Below are positions 1 through 13,009 of a stretch of 64,000 nt of DNA, in pieces. Location of the stretch: NCBI GenBank assembly GCA_005765155.1, contig VCCP01000005.1, forward strand, positions 2,914,001 to 2,978,000. The letters are read 5' to 3'. The notes beneath the pieces are model-generated. The model worked only from the letters and a program-made list of their open reading frames with translations, was not told where the DNA came from and did not search any database. The translations under genes and the position numbers were made by a program. This DNA is from Zelopaecilomyces penicillatus (Eukaryota; Ascomycota; Sordariomycetes; Hypocreales; Pseudodiploosporaceae). Each line of letters starts with the position of its first letter. Position 1 is the stretch's first letter.

Positions 1-3000
1 TGATTCTTTATTAGGTTTATTAATTATAAGAATATATATTAGTATTCCTTTATTTAGGATTGATTTAAAGGCTAGCTTTATATCTTTAATTTATAAATAG
101 ATAAATAAATATATTATATTAAAGAGTTTATATATCTATAAAGGTAAATACTTTATAAGCTTAATCTCCTTTATAACTTTATATTTATTATTATTCTATA
201 TATAAAGTAAGTATAAGGTTAGGAGTATAGTTATCTATCTTTCTTTTAAGTCTATATTATTATTAAAGAATTAATTAGGTTTTGCTCTTATCTTAATTAA
301 ATTAAAGAAGATTTAAATAAGATTAAATAATCTTATAGTAATATATTTTATCTATTTTTTAATAATCCCTTCTATTTATTATTAAGAGATTGATATCTAT
401 TTAATAGTTTAAATCAGCTTATATCTAGCTATATATTTAGAATAAGGAGTACTATACTATATCTTATTATTAATAAGTTAGATATAATTAAATGCTTATA
501 AAGCTTTTATTATATTGCTTTATAGGATCTTAATAATTAAATAGTCTATAATTAAGATATAAATAAAGTACTTTATTTTATTTATCTAGGAGGTATTATA
601 TTATTCTTAATTAATAGATATATCTTATCTATATTATATAATAATTCTAGAGTCTTTTATATATCTATAAAAAATAGCCTATTTATATTATTTATATAGA
701 TTATTATAGTATTATTTACTTATTCTATTAGAGTATAGAAATCTATACTCTTTAAAGCTATTATTAATTAATAATTAAATAATAAGTTTAAGTATAATAA
801 GATAATCAAGCCTAAGGTAGTTAAGATTATTAATATAATTATTACTAAGGAAGCTAAATTAATTATAACTTAGCTTAATAATAATTAAGTAATAGTACCC
901 TAATAGTATTCTCTAGGAATTAATAGAAATAGATTATTTATTATTTATTTAGTTTCTAAGCTCTTATTTAGGCTTAGTTTATTTATATATAATAGTACTA
1001 AGGATACTTAGGGATTACCTAATTAAGATTTATTAAGCAAGGAATTAAAGTTAATATTAATATAGCTTATACTATATTTAAACCCTTAGAAATAGATTAT
1101 CTTTAAGGAATAGATAGCTAAGTTAATTTCTTTAAATACCCTTATAACTAACTTAGATAAGGATATTAATACTTCTAAGGATATTATTATAACCCTAAGG
1201 CGGTTTATTAATAGGAATCTAGGTAGGATATCTTAATTAGATAATAGGTATCTTTCTTATAAATGGATTAACCCTTTTAATAGAGAAAAGGGAAGTTTAG
1301 AAAAGAAGTAAAGGAGCTAATAAAAGGAATTAGACCCTTAGCCCCCTTTATATTATATATTATTAATTTGATCTATAAGATATAAGAGAGAGATCACTGC
1401 TTAAATAGGTATTGGTTTGCCTTTATAATACTTAGGAGTAATAAGGTATACTATAACTATTAAATTTATTAAAAAGATAAATAATATATTTCTTATTAAA
1501 AGGCCTATATTATATATTAAATACTTTAATAGTTATATTAGTCTTTATTTTAATAGAATGATTATAGAAGGGATCCTTTAATATATTAAAGAGATAGTAA
1601 AAACTTCCTTTAATAGGCTAATAATTTAAATTATTTAATCTAATAGATCTAAATATTATATTATATAAGTATGATTAATAATATCTCTATTTATAGATTA
1701 AGTAATAGAGTTAAATACTCTAGGGATATTAAGGGAGTTAAAGGGATTAAATATTAAGGGAATATTTAATTAAGAATAGATAAGAGGGAAAAAGTAAAGT
1801 ATATATATATAGGTATCTAAAGATTATATTTAAATATTATTGCTTGATTAGTTATAAATATTATTTAACTTAATAATAGGGTTATCTTTAATATTTGCTA
1901 GGAGGGTTTTAATGGCTGGGTTAAATACATCCCTTTATTAGTTGATTAAGCTATAGCTATATAAGCTGCACTTAGGGGGATTGAACTATATAAGTAGATA
2001 GACCATATCTAGGCTATTTAAATAGGTAGATATCATTGAATTTAAGTTTTCTTTCTCCTCTTCTATCCAAGAATTTTCTAGTATATTTAAAAGACTAGCT
2101 ATTAAAAAGCTGTTTTCTTTATTTGATTAGTTATGGGATGATTAATTGATCCCTTAAGTTCAATTTATTATATCGCTGCTTTATAGCTTTTCTTGCTTAT
2201 TTAATCCTTATAGACTATACTGGCTATATAACTACCCTAAAATCACTTTGCAGTTCTATAGATAGTGTTGGTATTATTATATATGTTGTTTTCCCCTTAT
2301 TAAACTAGGATTATATTTATATCTCTTTTATTAAATATAATAAATAAAAATCTTATAATAAAATCTATAGATATTTCTTTTTAGGATTAGCTTAGTTTTA
2401 ATAAAAAGTTAAGGTATTTATATAGATAATAATATTATAATATTACTCCTTAATAAATACTATAATTAATAATATATTCCTTAATCTCTTAATCTATAAA
2501 ATATTAATAGAATTTATATTATAAAAGCTTAAAGATTTGGTTTATATTAAAATAGCCTATATAAGGATTATTATAATAGAGTTATAATAACTTATTTTTT
2601 AATAAAATTTCCTTAAGGATATAAATATAGTCTTAGTATCTAATTAAGCCTTATATATTTATAGATTATATAATATCCTTTTCTTTATTTTTCTATTCTA
2701 TTAATATAACTTTTTATTTTAATATCTTTTTATCTTTAATTTATATATTCTTAATAAATACTATTAGAGGGATTAAGGCTTATTTATTAAATATAATCTT
2801 TATATAAAAGGCTATTTAAGCTATATATATAAATATTTATTATACCTTATTAATAACCTATTTAATCCATTTAATTAATTTAATTAGGTTTAAAAGCCTT
2901 TTATTCTTATTACCTTAAGTATTTATTAATATTTTAATAAATTTAATATAAATCTTTATAGATTTAATTATTCTTTTTTATAATATAAGGAATAGATTAT

Positions 3001-6000
3001 TATTTAATAAGGCTTTATTTTTATAATCTAGCCTTTTTAATAGCCTATTTATAGGATTGGATTTCCCTAGCTAATACTTAATAATAAAGTTATATAATAT
3101 TAATACTATATATTACCTTATCTATCTTCCTAATAGTTTAATCTAGTTTAGAAAGGATTAAAGATTCTAATAATTAATTAAAATCTCTATTTATTTTATT
3201 ATTTTATTAATATATCTTTATTAGTATTTAAATAAATAAATAATAGTAAATATTTCTTAATTAAATATTCTATAATTTATCTTTATCTTAATAAATTTCC
3301 TTAATTAAAAGGTAATTAAATATTATCTATCTTTATTATCTTATTATAATATAATTCATATTATTATAAATCAGGAGGTATTAGTTTTAAAATAGATTTA
3401 TTATTATAAATTAAAATATTTAAATAATAAGGCTTTTTAAAAGGCTTTTTTTAGCTATTTAAATACTAGGTATTTAATTATAATTAATTATACTTTCCTT
3501 AGCTTTTTACTATTCTTATTATTTTTAAAAGTATATTTAATAATACTATAATTTTAGAATATTTATAAATAAATCTTTTATAAAAATTATAAAAGCCTAA
3601 GAATATTTATATTTCTTAATAGATTTTTAATTATTATTATTCTAAAATAATTATAATATATTAGGGATTTATTAAAATCCTTTCTTTAAATAGAATAAAT
3701 CCTAAAAAATCTATCTTTATTTAATAAAAATAATATTTCTTTGGATTTATAAAAAGCTCTATTATTTATAATCTTTTTAGAACCTATTTAATATATTTTA
3801 TATATTCTTTTTTTATTTTAGAAAAGATTAAAATATTATTTAAATAAATAATATATATTATATTAATTAATTCCCTTAAAGCTTAATAAATATAATATTA
3901 AAATATTACTAATATATTAATTAATTTAAAAGATATTATTAGATATTTATAATAATTATAATAAATTTAAAATATTATCTTTTATTTATTCTTTTTTTTA
4001 ATCCAGATTTAATAATATATATCCTTTATATTAATTTTTATAAAGAATTCTATATTTATAATTTAATTTAAGATCTTTAAAATAAAAGATAATATATAAT
4101 AATTCTTCTTTATAATCCTATTAAAATCTTAATAATCTATATATAATTATAGAGATTTATCCTTTTTTAAAATAAATAAAATTAATACCTTTATTAAGCT
4201 CTTAGATAAATAAATTTATTCCTTTTTTAGATTCTTATTTAAATAAATATAAAATTCTTTTAATTCTTTTTATAATAAGGGATAGATTATATTATATAAA
4301 GGGATAATATCTAAAAATAGATTAATTATATAATCTATAGCTTTTTAAGATAATAATATATCTACTTGATTTATTTAAAATATATTTAGATAATCCTATA
4401 ATTCTTAAAATAGTTTTTTTATTTTTCTTATTTAATTTATTTAGTTTTTATTTATTAATAATAATAATTTAATTAAGGTAATCTAATATAAGATAACCCT
4501 TTTTATTATATATATAATAGATTATAATAATAAGATAATCTATTTAATTATCCTTTTTACCTTCTTAATTATTACCTTAATTATTCTTTTTATAAGAATA
4601 GCTATCTTTATTACTCTTATAATTTCTTTAGCCTTAATAGGAGGCTTTTTAATATAGAATTACTACTAATTATATATTAATCTGATTTAATTAGTCTTTG
4701 CTATAGTTTTACTTATTTTATAATCTTAAAAAGGATCTCCTTTTAATCTATTATTTAAAGCCCTGTTTCTATTATTTATTTAATCCTTTTTATAAATCCC
4801 GAATTTTTTTTTTTTTTAGGTTTTTAGATAATATTAAAACCTTTTTATTTTCTATATTATCTTATCTTAATTCTTAGGAAGGGCTTCTTTATAAAGATAA
4901 ATATACTCTTATAATTTTAGCTTAAGCTTAATAAAATATTATATAATTAATTCCTTTTTAATTACCTTTATAAGATAGGCTTTTAAATTAAATAAATATA
5001 AATAAAATTCTATAAGGGATTAATAATTATATTATTAAGCTCTTTTAAAAGTATTATAGATCTTAGTTATTTAATTAATAAAGTTTTTTAAATAAGTTTT
5101 ATTTTATTTTAAAAAGTATTTTTAATTAATTTCTTTAACTTTTCTTTTAATTTTAATATAGCTTTATATTTTATTTAATTAAAGGGATTTATATTTATTC
5201 TTTATATTTTTAAAGATTAAAATAATTTAATATTCTTTTTTTTTAAATACTTAAAGCCTATTTAAAAGGCTTAAATAAGATTATTAATTTTTTTATTATT
5301 ATTAATACTTTTATAATATTATAGCTTAATAATATTAATAATTTTTAATCCTTTTAATTAAGAATTATTTAAATTATTATAATTTTAATTAAATTATAAT
5401 CTCCTTTTTAATAGGATATTTATAATAAAGATATTAAGATTTTAAGCTATTTAAATATAAAATTAAAAGGTATTAATTTCTTTAATCTTTATAATTTTAA
5501 TTAAAAGTATTATTATTTTATTTTAGATTTCTATAGATTATTATAAAGGATTAATTAAGTCCTATTAATTTAAGGTTCTAAACTTTTAATAAACTATAGG
5601 ATTTAATAGAGCCTTTAATAATAAAGATAATCCCTTAATAATAGGATAAATAAAAGCTATTATTATTTTTAGATAATTATAGATAGAAGTATAAGAATTA
5701 TAAAAGGAATTCTAAATATAATTAAATAGGATTATATAGCTTTAATTAATTAATTAATAATAAGATTTATATTTAAGCTAAGTTATTTTTCCTTTATATT
5801 TTTTAAGTATAAAAAACTATTAAAGCCTTAATAATTAATAGTTTTCTAGGTTATATATTATAATTAAATATCTAGGTATTTAATCCTATTATATTAAAGA
5901 TTAAATTTAATAATTTAATAATATATTAATAAATTTTAAATTATATTTATTTAAAATTAAAGGGCTGTATATATTAAAGCTTATTATTTAATTTATTTAA

Positions 6001-8960
6001 TATTAATTTATTCTTTTATATTATTATAATAATCATAATAATAATATAAATTATATATTAAATATAATATTAAAATATAAAATTAATACTTATTTAAATA
6101 AGATAAAGGTGTTATATAGTCTTTTATTTAATTAAATTAATATAATATAAGGCTTTAAGATTTATTTATTAAATTAAAATAATTTATTATTAAATTTATT
6201 TAAATATCTTATTAATAATCTTAAGAATAAAGTTATTAAAAAATTAATAATATTAAAAAGGTATTTTCTTTTTTTTATAGATTTTAATGATTTTAATATA
6301 GACTTTAATAAGATTAATAATATTATAAGCTTAATAATATATAATTTTAATTAATTTAAAAGTATAATAAAGCTTTAATAATATATCTTTAATTTATTAA
6401 ATAAATTTATTTATAAAAATAAAAGAATTATTTTTATTAAAATTATTATTCTTATTAAGGATATATATATTTAATATTATATTTAAGAAATTAAATATAT
6501 TATTTAACTCTTAAATATTATTTAATATAAAGATTAAAAATATAAAAATTATTAAATTATTAATAAAACCCTTTTAAATAATATAAATTAATATATTATT
6601 TATAAATATTATTTTTTATTATTATATTATTAATAATATATTAATTTAATATTATTTTATTAAATTTAATTTATTTTTTTATTATAATTATTTATATATA
6701 TTATATATATTATATATATATTTTATAATAATTAATTTAATATAATATAATTAGTTTATAATTATATAAGTTTAAATAATAAATCTTTTAAAAGATATAA
6801 TAATATAATAAAAGAATAATAAAATAAAAAAGATATAATAAAAGATATAATTATATATATATAAAAAGAATATAATAAATTTAAATTCTAAGAATAATAA
6901 AATTTAAAAATAATAAAATAATAAAATAATAATAAGAAAATCTATTATAAAATAATAGATATATAATTAAAGTATTATAATATATTATCTTAAAAAAAAG
7001 ATAATTATAATAGGATTAAATATTTAAATATTTAATTATAATATATAATTTAAAAAAATATTAATTATTTAAGTTTTAATAGTCTTTTATATTTAAATAA
7101 TATAAAGAAAAAAGATTTAATTTAAATATAAATCTTATTATTAATTAGTTAATTTAATAAAATATTATATTTTAAATTGATTTATATAAAAAGATTAAAA
7201 ATAAATATTATTTTATTATTTTATTTTATTAATATATATTTATTTATTATAATAAACCTTAAATTATTAAAATTATTTTAATAATATCTTATTATATATT
7301 ATAATATATTAAATAATTAAATAATTAATTAATTAAATAAAAAATAAATCTTTTTAAAATTTAAATGTTTTAAATTTTGTATAAAAATATTTAAATATAA
7401 AATAAAAAAATAAAAATAAAAATAATTATTAATTATTAATTATTAATAATATATAAATATATTTTAATTATATAAAAATCTAATAAATCTTTATTAAATT
7501 ATTACTTTTTTATATTTTTTTATATTTTAATTAAATCTAGCCTGAGTTATATAAGGAAGGGAGAGTAATAAAAATATAATATGTTTTATAATAAAAAAAA
7601 AGAATAATTATATTATTATTAACTATCTAATATTAATTAAATAAATAATAAGATAATAATAAGGATAATTTACTAGAAAATACTATATAAAAATATATTA
7701 AAGATATTATATATTTAAGTATTATAAAAGTATAGCTAATACCTTTAATTTAAAAGGGGAGGGGGGGTAAGGAGAAAGAGAAGGCCTTATTTATTAAAGT
7801 AGCTTTAGAAAGAAAAGAAAAAAGAAAAAGAAAATAAAAGAAAAGAGTAAGGTTTATATAATAAAGGTAATCAGAATATATAATAGCAGAATTATAAGAT
7901 TATTAATAGCTATTAATAATATAAGAAAAAGTAAAGCTATTATAATAATATCTTAAGATAATAATAAACTATAAAACTATTAAAAATAAATAAAAAAATA
8001 CAATTCTTAAAAGCTAATAGAATTCTAAACTTTAATAAGCCTTAAAATAATCCTTATAATAAAGGATTTAAGGTAAATTAATTATATCTTATTAAAGATA
8101 TAATATATATTAATCTAATCTTAAGGCTAGCTTTATTAATCTTTAATTATCTAGCTTTAATTAAATAGGTATATAAATATTATATATATTAAATTAATTT
8201 TCTATTAATTATTAAATATAAAGATAAGATCTATTATATATAAAAGAATAAAGAATAATATTATAATAATATAATAAGATAATATAAATATAAAAAAAGA
8301 ATAAGGGTTTTTTATTTATTTTTTTCTTTTTATTTATTAAATTAAAAGGGATTATATACTTTTTAAAGAATTTAATTTAAATATAAAAACTAGATTAATA
8401 TAGTTATAAGATTAATAATAATAATATATTTTAATTAAATTTAAATTATATCTTTAAATTATATTATTATAAAACTAAATTAAAATTATTTTAAATAAAA
8501 ATTATTTTATAATATTTATATATATAATTACTTTTTAAAAACTTATTAAATTTATTTTTTTAATATTTAAAATATTTTTAATTCTTTAAGTTATTTAAAT
8601 ATAAAAATTTATTAGTTTTTTAAAGGCCTTATTTATAAATTATATTAATAAATAGTTAAAGAATTACTTAAAGAATACTTATATAATACCCACTTTAATA
8701 TAAGCAGCATCTAGATTTTCTAGCTTATTTATATATTTTATTTAATATTATTATTATTAATTTAATTATATAGGTATTTAATCTAAATCTTTTAAAAAAA
8801 CTTATAAAATGAATTTAATAAGTTATTAATTATTATAATAAATAATATTATAAAAATATATTTATTAAATAAAATATATTATTTATAGTTTATTAATATT
8901 ATTTATTATAATAATTAAAATATATAATATAAATCTTATTAATTTACCTTAATATTCAAA
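1..8960. other. AT-rich, RIP-degraded repeat block without intact genes
   Basis: Almost all A and T, with stop codons in every frame and no open frame worth calling a gene. The stretch at about 860-2300 keeps somewhat more G and C and may be a younger or less mutated repeat, but I could not assign it to a family. About 2300-5600 is a decayed gypsy-type element, listed separately. A purine-rich tract with runs of G lies near 7757-7860. Composition returns abruptly to normal near 8960, upstream of NUO40. The pattern fits transposon DNA repeatedly hit by repeat-induced point mutation. Confidence 0.8.
2300..5600 (-). pseudogene. Heavily decayed Ty3/gypsy retrotransposon (copy A)
   Basis: Read on the minus strand, the stretch around 3820-3860 gives IIYLNNILIFS, the gypsy reverse-transcriptase active site YLDDILIFS with both Asp codons changed to Asn (GAT to AAT). 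Upstream on that strand, near 4030, is KDIYY followed by a stop, matching the conserved LKDAYYQI block of the same enzyme. Expected Gln, Arg and Trp codons appear as TAA or TAG. Two parts recur elsewhere: 5258-5510 matches 24475-24725 in inverted orientation, and 2990-3300 matches 43480-43815 plus 44295-44370. No LTRs or target-site duplications were recognised, so the ends are approximate. The element is certainly dead. Confidence 0.65.
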
Positions 8961-9140
8961 ACAATGTATTTTAAGCACTATTACAGTTGAAATCAGGCAG
9001 TGACAAAGCTTGCATGGGGGTTATAAGAATAAAAGGTGCCGCCTACACAGAAGTGGGTGCCGCATAAGCACTCTCATTACTTAGTCCACTTACGCACCCC
9101 ACGTGACCTGGCACATTCTCTCCTCACCCTCTCATCTCTC

Positions 9141-9215
9141 ATGTTTTACCTATCTTCGTGCAACGAGCTCGCTGAAAGAACCTTGTGGAGAGGAGCAGCA
9201 GAACAATCGCATTGA
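9141..9215 (+). other. Possible upstream ORF in the NUO40 leader
   Basis: An ATG at 9141 opens a 24-codon frame ending at TGA 9213-9215, eight bases before the chosen NUO40 start. If the transcript begins upstream of 9141, ribosomes would meet this short frame first. No transcript data are available, so whether it is in the mRNA is unknown. Confidence 0.3.
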
Positions 9216-9223
9216 GCCCCTCT

Positions 9224-10835
9224 ATGCAATTCAGAATGACTCTTTCTCTGAATTCCCTGCGCTCAGCGCGTGGCATTACGCGTCGTACAGCGGGAAATCG
9301 CCTTTTATCCGACATTTCTATAACCCGCACAGGCAAACCCATACTTCGCCTTGACGGCGGTCGGTATGTTAACATATCCAATTGACTTCATCTGGGAGGT
9401 GTTAATACGTTTACCCATTCAGTTCATCCCTGGGAGGTATGACTATTTATTATTCCTCGAGTAGTCATGATGTTGACCATAACTATAGGCCACACGGCTA
9501 CGGTATTTGGGGCGACAGGCCAATTAGGGCGCTACATTGTGAATCGGCTTGGTGAGTGCAACTTTTTGTTATGATCAATCTGTTTCTTCTTTCTTAGCTA
9601 CTGAGACTGCTACTAGCTCGTCAGGGATGTACTGTCGTGGTCCCGTTCAGAGAAGAAATGACCAAACGCCACTTGAAAGTGACAGGTGACCTCGGTCGTG
9701 TCGTTTTCGTTGTATGTCTAATATGCATTCGGACGGCCTTTATTATTAACTTATCTTTAGGAATACGATCTTCACAATACCGCTTCTATCGAGGCAAGCA
9801 TCAGACATTCCGATGTAGTCTATAATCTAATAGGCCGCGACTATCCAACCAAGTATGGTAATCCTTACACACTGTGCTGATGTAACGTTCGGAAGGCAGT
9901 ACTGAGACTATACGCAGGAACTTTTCTCTGGAAGATGTTCACGTTGAGGGTACAGAGCGGATTGTGGAAGCAGTTGCAAAATATGATGTTGATCGGTACA
10001 TCCATGTCTCATCCCACAATGCCAACCCATTGTCGACATCGGAATTCTACGCGACCAAGGTTCGCAAACCTTTCCACACTGTATGCGGCAGCCAGACATA
10101 GCTAAGTTAATACCAGGGGCGAGGAGAACAAGTAGCAAGAAAGATTTTCCCAGAGACAACCCTAGTCAGGCCAGCACCAATCTTTGGCTTTGAGGATAAT
10201 TTGCTCTTGAAGCTGGCTTCCGTTCTCAATCTATTCACAGCAAACAATATGAGTCAGAAGTTTTGGCCAGTTCATGTATGTATAGCCTCGTCTTTCTACT
10301 CTAGTCCCCTCTTCACTCGTCGTCTGATTGACCTTTTTAGTCTATCGATGTAGGAGCAGCTCTCGAAAAGATGCTTTATGATGACTCCACGGCTGGACAA
10401 ACATTCGAGCTACACGGGCCAAAGCAATACACCCTGAGCCAGATTGCATCCATGGTTGACAAGGAAATTTTCAAGCAACGACGGCATATAAATGTACCTA
10501 AAGCTGTACTCAAACCGGTGGCAGGGCTTCTCAACAAAGTGCTCTGGTGGCATACATTGTCTGCTGATGAAGTAGAGCGTGAGTTCATAGATCAAGTCAT
10601 TGACCCCGCAGCGAAAACCTTCGAAGACCTAGGAATCAAACCAGGAGACATTGTCAACTACACTTATCATTACCTGGTAAGCTTTCGGTAGCTAGTGAAC
10701 CAGATCAGGCCATGTTGTGTCTAACTTCACTTACAGCAAGGCTTCCGAAGCTCTAATTACTATGATCTACCGCCCGCTACAGAAAAAGAGAAGAGGGAAG
10801 ACAAAAAGTATATCCACGTGTTGGATGAGTTGTAA
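9224..10835 (+). CDS. NUO40: NADH:ubiquinone oxidoreductase 40 kDa subunit (NDUFA9/NUO40 type), 9 exons
   Basis: Accessory subunit of mitochondrial complex I, on the matrix side, of the NAD(P)-binding short-chain dehydrogenase-like fold. Exons join(9224..9363, 9423..9436, 9489..9551, 9617..9711, 9761..9852, 9918..10059, 10117..10275, 10341..10676, 10737..10835) give 379 codons plus stop with no frame break. The basic, Ser/Thr-rich N-terminus looks like a mitochondrial presequence. Residues 59-65 are GATGQLG, the Rossmann dinucleotide-binding loop. Family blocks follow, such as VPFREEMTKRHLKVTGDLG, YNLIGRDYPTKNFSLEDVH, IHVSSHNANP, FYATKGRGEQVAR and ADEVEREFIDQVIDP. Exon 2 is only 14 nt and is needed for the RSSLGGHTATVFG junction. 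An in-frame ATG at 9236 is an alternative start. Length and motifs fit fungal orthologues. EFM5 follows on the same strand about 500 bp downstream. Confidence 0.93.
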
Positions 10836-11333
10836 GAGGTGTTCAGCTACAAACAACCAGCACATTCCGAGTGGGAATACACATACTAGTCGAGTTTGGG
10901 CTTTGTCCGGAGGGGTTGGGCGGGCTGTGTATGGACACAAGAGTGTATATCAGATTACAGATGTCGACATGTATAGATTTGACGCGTTCCGGCATAATGC
11001 AAGCCGTTTTTTCCTCCATTGTCATCACCAATATCGTAGATTGGCTAACTTCGTGCTAGGCTGGATCATGGTGGGTGCATCTGTACAATGCGTGCTAAAC
11101 TAAAGAACCTAGACTGTTGCCAGCAGCAACATGGCGAGTAATTCAATGACTATTGGCAAAACAAGATCGTCGAATTGTGCAAACTTTGGGCGGGGTTTGC
11201 GCACCTCCGGTCCCATTTTTATTGACCCCACCATGACCCACTAATAGACAGTCTGTCTGCTTCCTTATTTCACAATTCCCTCTTAATTCAATTGATCGAT
11301 CGCAAACTATTGACCCTACAGGCCAGCGTCAAG
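10836..11333. other. Intergenic region between NUO40 and EFM5
   Basis: About 500 bases of ordinary composition holding the NUO40 3' flank and the EFM5 promoter and leader. Open frames here are short, show no family motif, and overlap the last NUO40 exon or run out quickly. No clear TATA box, RNA gene or repeat was seen. Confidence 0.6.
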
Positions 11334-12621
11334 ATGTATGACAGTGATGATGAGCCTATGTGAGTGATTGCTGCCGTAGTGTCAGCCTTGGCAATGCGCT
11401 GATCATTTTGACTGTTGCAGATTGCTCTCAGCTCATACACTTGCTGCATTGACAGAGTTTAACGCCGAAAGAGATGAGCACGTGGCGAAATTCGAAAAGC
11501 TGCGCGCTGCAGCAGACAAAGATGCACCCTTTTCCATGGAGGCATTCACGGAGGACTGGAACCAGTCTCAGTTTTGGGTATGTTCTGACCCACTAGAAAC
11601 AAATAGCTGAACACCACTCACTAAGCCTTTGCTGCTGGGCAAATATGGTGGCATATGTGACTTTGGCTAGTTTCACAATCTGTATTAAGCGGATGTTGAA
11701 CATGAAAATATTTTACTGATTGTTCTGCTATGCGGTTTTTCTGTCCTGGAACAGTATTCGGACGACACGGCTCGTATATTGGCTCTTGAATTACTCGACG
11801 GCGCAACTAGCGACATGACAATTTGTATCATCTCCGCTCCCAGTGCCTTTGTCGCTCTCAAGAATATATTAGTAAGTGGAGCGATTTTGGTTATCTTTGG
11901 ACAATCTGATGCCGTGTATAGTATAATTCGTGTGACGTTCATCCTAACACAACACAACACCACTAATGATATTATTTAATAGAGGCAGCGGGATGAGAAT
12001 GAAAGGCCTAGGCTCATCCTTTTGGAACATGACGAAAGATTCAGTTTATTCACCGAGTTTGTGCTGTATGACTTTCGACAGCCACTCAAGTTACCAGGTA
12101 AGTGACGACTGCGAGTACATAAGCTTATTTCCATCACTATTCCAGCGTTTTCTTTGATCAATCATTACCAATTCTATCAATATTGCGAGCCTTAAGAAAG
12201 TCTTCTTCTAACGGTTAGACATGAATTGCTGCTACAATAGCCACGCTAAAAGCTTGTGCGGATCGTATTATCTGTGACCCGCCATTTCTTAGTGAGGATT
12301 GTCAGACTAAAGGTTGTCCCCCTGTAACTCTCTCCATATTATAGTGAGTCGGAAACTCGTTTTAACATTGCTTGATAAATCTTAGCCGCGTTAACGGCAC
12401 GATATCTTCTCAAGACAGTCAACACTGGCCCAAAAAACCGTGTCATTGTCTGCACAGGGGAGCGAATGCAACCTCTTGTGTCCAAGCTCTACCGGCCATT
12501 TGGGGTGCAAACCACCACATTTGAGCCAAAGCATGCCAAAGGTCTTAGCAATGAATTTCTTTGTTTTGCCAATTATGAAGGACCTTGCTGGCAGTGGCGC
12601 GCTGTGCAGAATTTGAATTAA
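11334..12621 (+). CDS. EFM5: Protein-lysine N-methyltransferase EFM5 (eEF1A lysine methyltransferase 1 family), 6 exons
   Basis: S-adenosylmethionine-dependent seven-beta-strand methyltransferase that in yeast and human methylates a lysine of elongation factor eEF1A in the cytosol. Exons join(11334..11359, 11421..11577, 11755..11871, 11983..12097, 12241..12312, 12386..12621) give 240 residues, close to the yeast protein. The N-terminus MYDSDDEPILLSAHTLAAL and the block FTEDWNQSQFWYSDDTAR are typical of the family. The catalytic post-strand-4 motif is DPPF at residues 151-154 inside IICDPPFLSEDCQTK, the D/NPPY/F signature of N-methyltransferases. The C-terminal block PKHAKGLSNEFLCFANYE is also characteristic. 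Intron 4 (12098-12240) was placed because only this acceptor restores LPATLKACADRIICDPPF. It converges with UBP8, with about 390 bp between stop codons. Confidence 0.92.
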
Positions 12622-13009
12622 TGTGCTCCACAACTAGATGAGCATGTAGGGGAATTGTCAAACTTGGGCGTATTCACAAATCATCTAATCTGCCCAGAAA
12701 ATTAACTTTCACAAAGTTTAAGACGACCCTGGAAATTTCACATTAAAAAGGGCCTTCAGAAGGTCCTTAAAAGGCATACAACTGCAAATAGTTATCAACC
12801 GTGATTTCTTTTGCAGTAATGATTTGCCTATCTATGGTCGCTTTCCTGTGTGTTGTTGCTTTAATATGCATTACTGGTTATCAATGACTATGCACGCTGT
12901 TGGCGTTAAAACATACCCGTCTCCGTTGGTTTCCGTTCATTATACTCCTGCCCATGCTTGCCGGCTGATACGCTATGATAAAATGCCGAAGCTGGGTTCT
13001 GATCTTCCA
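12622..13009. other. Convergent intergenic region between EFM5 and UBP8
   Basis: The two 3' flanks meet here. Open frames in both directions are short and have no family motifs. No terminator-like structure, RNA gene or repeat was identified. Confidence 0.6.

Noticed and set aside
9103..9354. Open frames on both strands across the NUO40 first exon
   Set aside because: Shadows of the NUO40 frame; only the frame from 9224 continues through proper splice sites into the conserved protein.
10717..11103. 128-codon open frame after NUO40
   Set aside because: It overlaps the last NUO40 intron and exon in another frame; the product is not family-like and composition changes along it.
12311..12386. 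Frame break in EFM5 after DPPFLSEDCQTK
   Set aside because: A normal GT..AG intron (12313-12385) restores the frame into AALTARYLLK.
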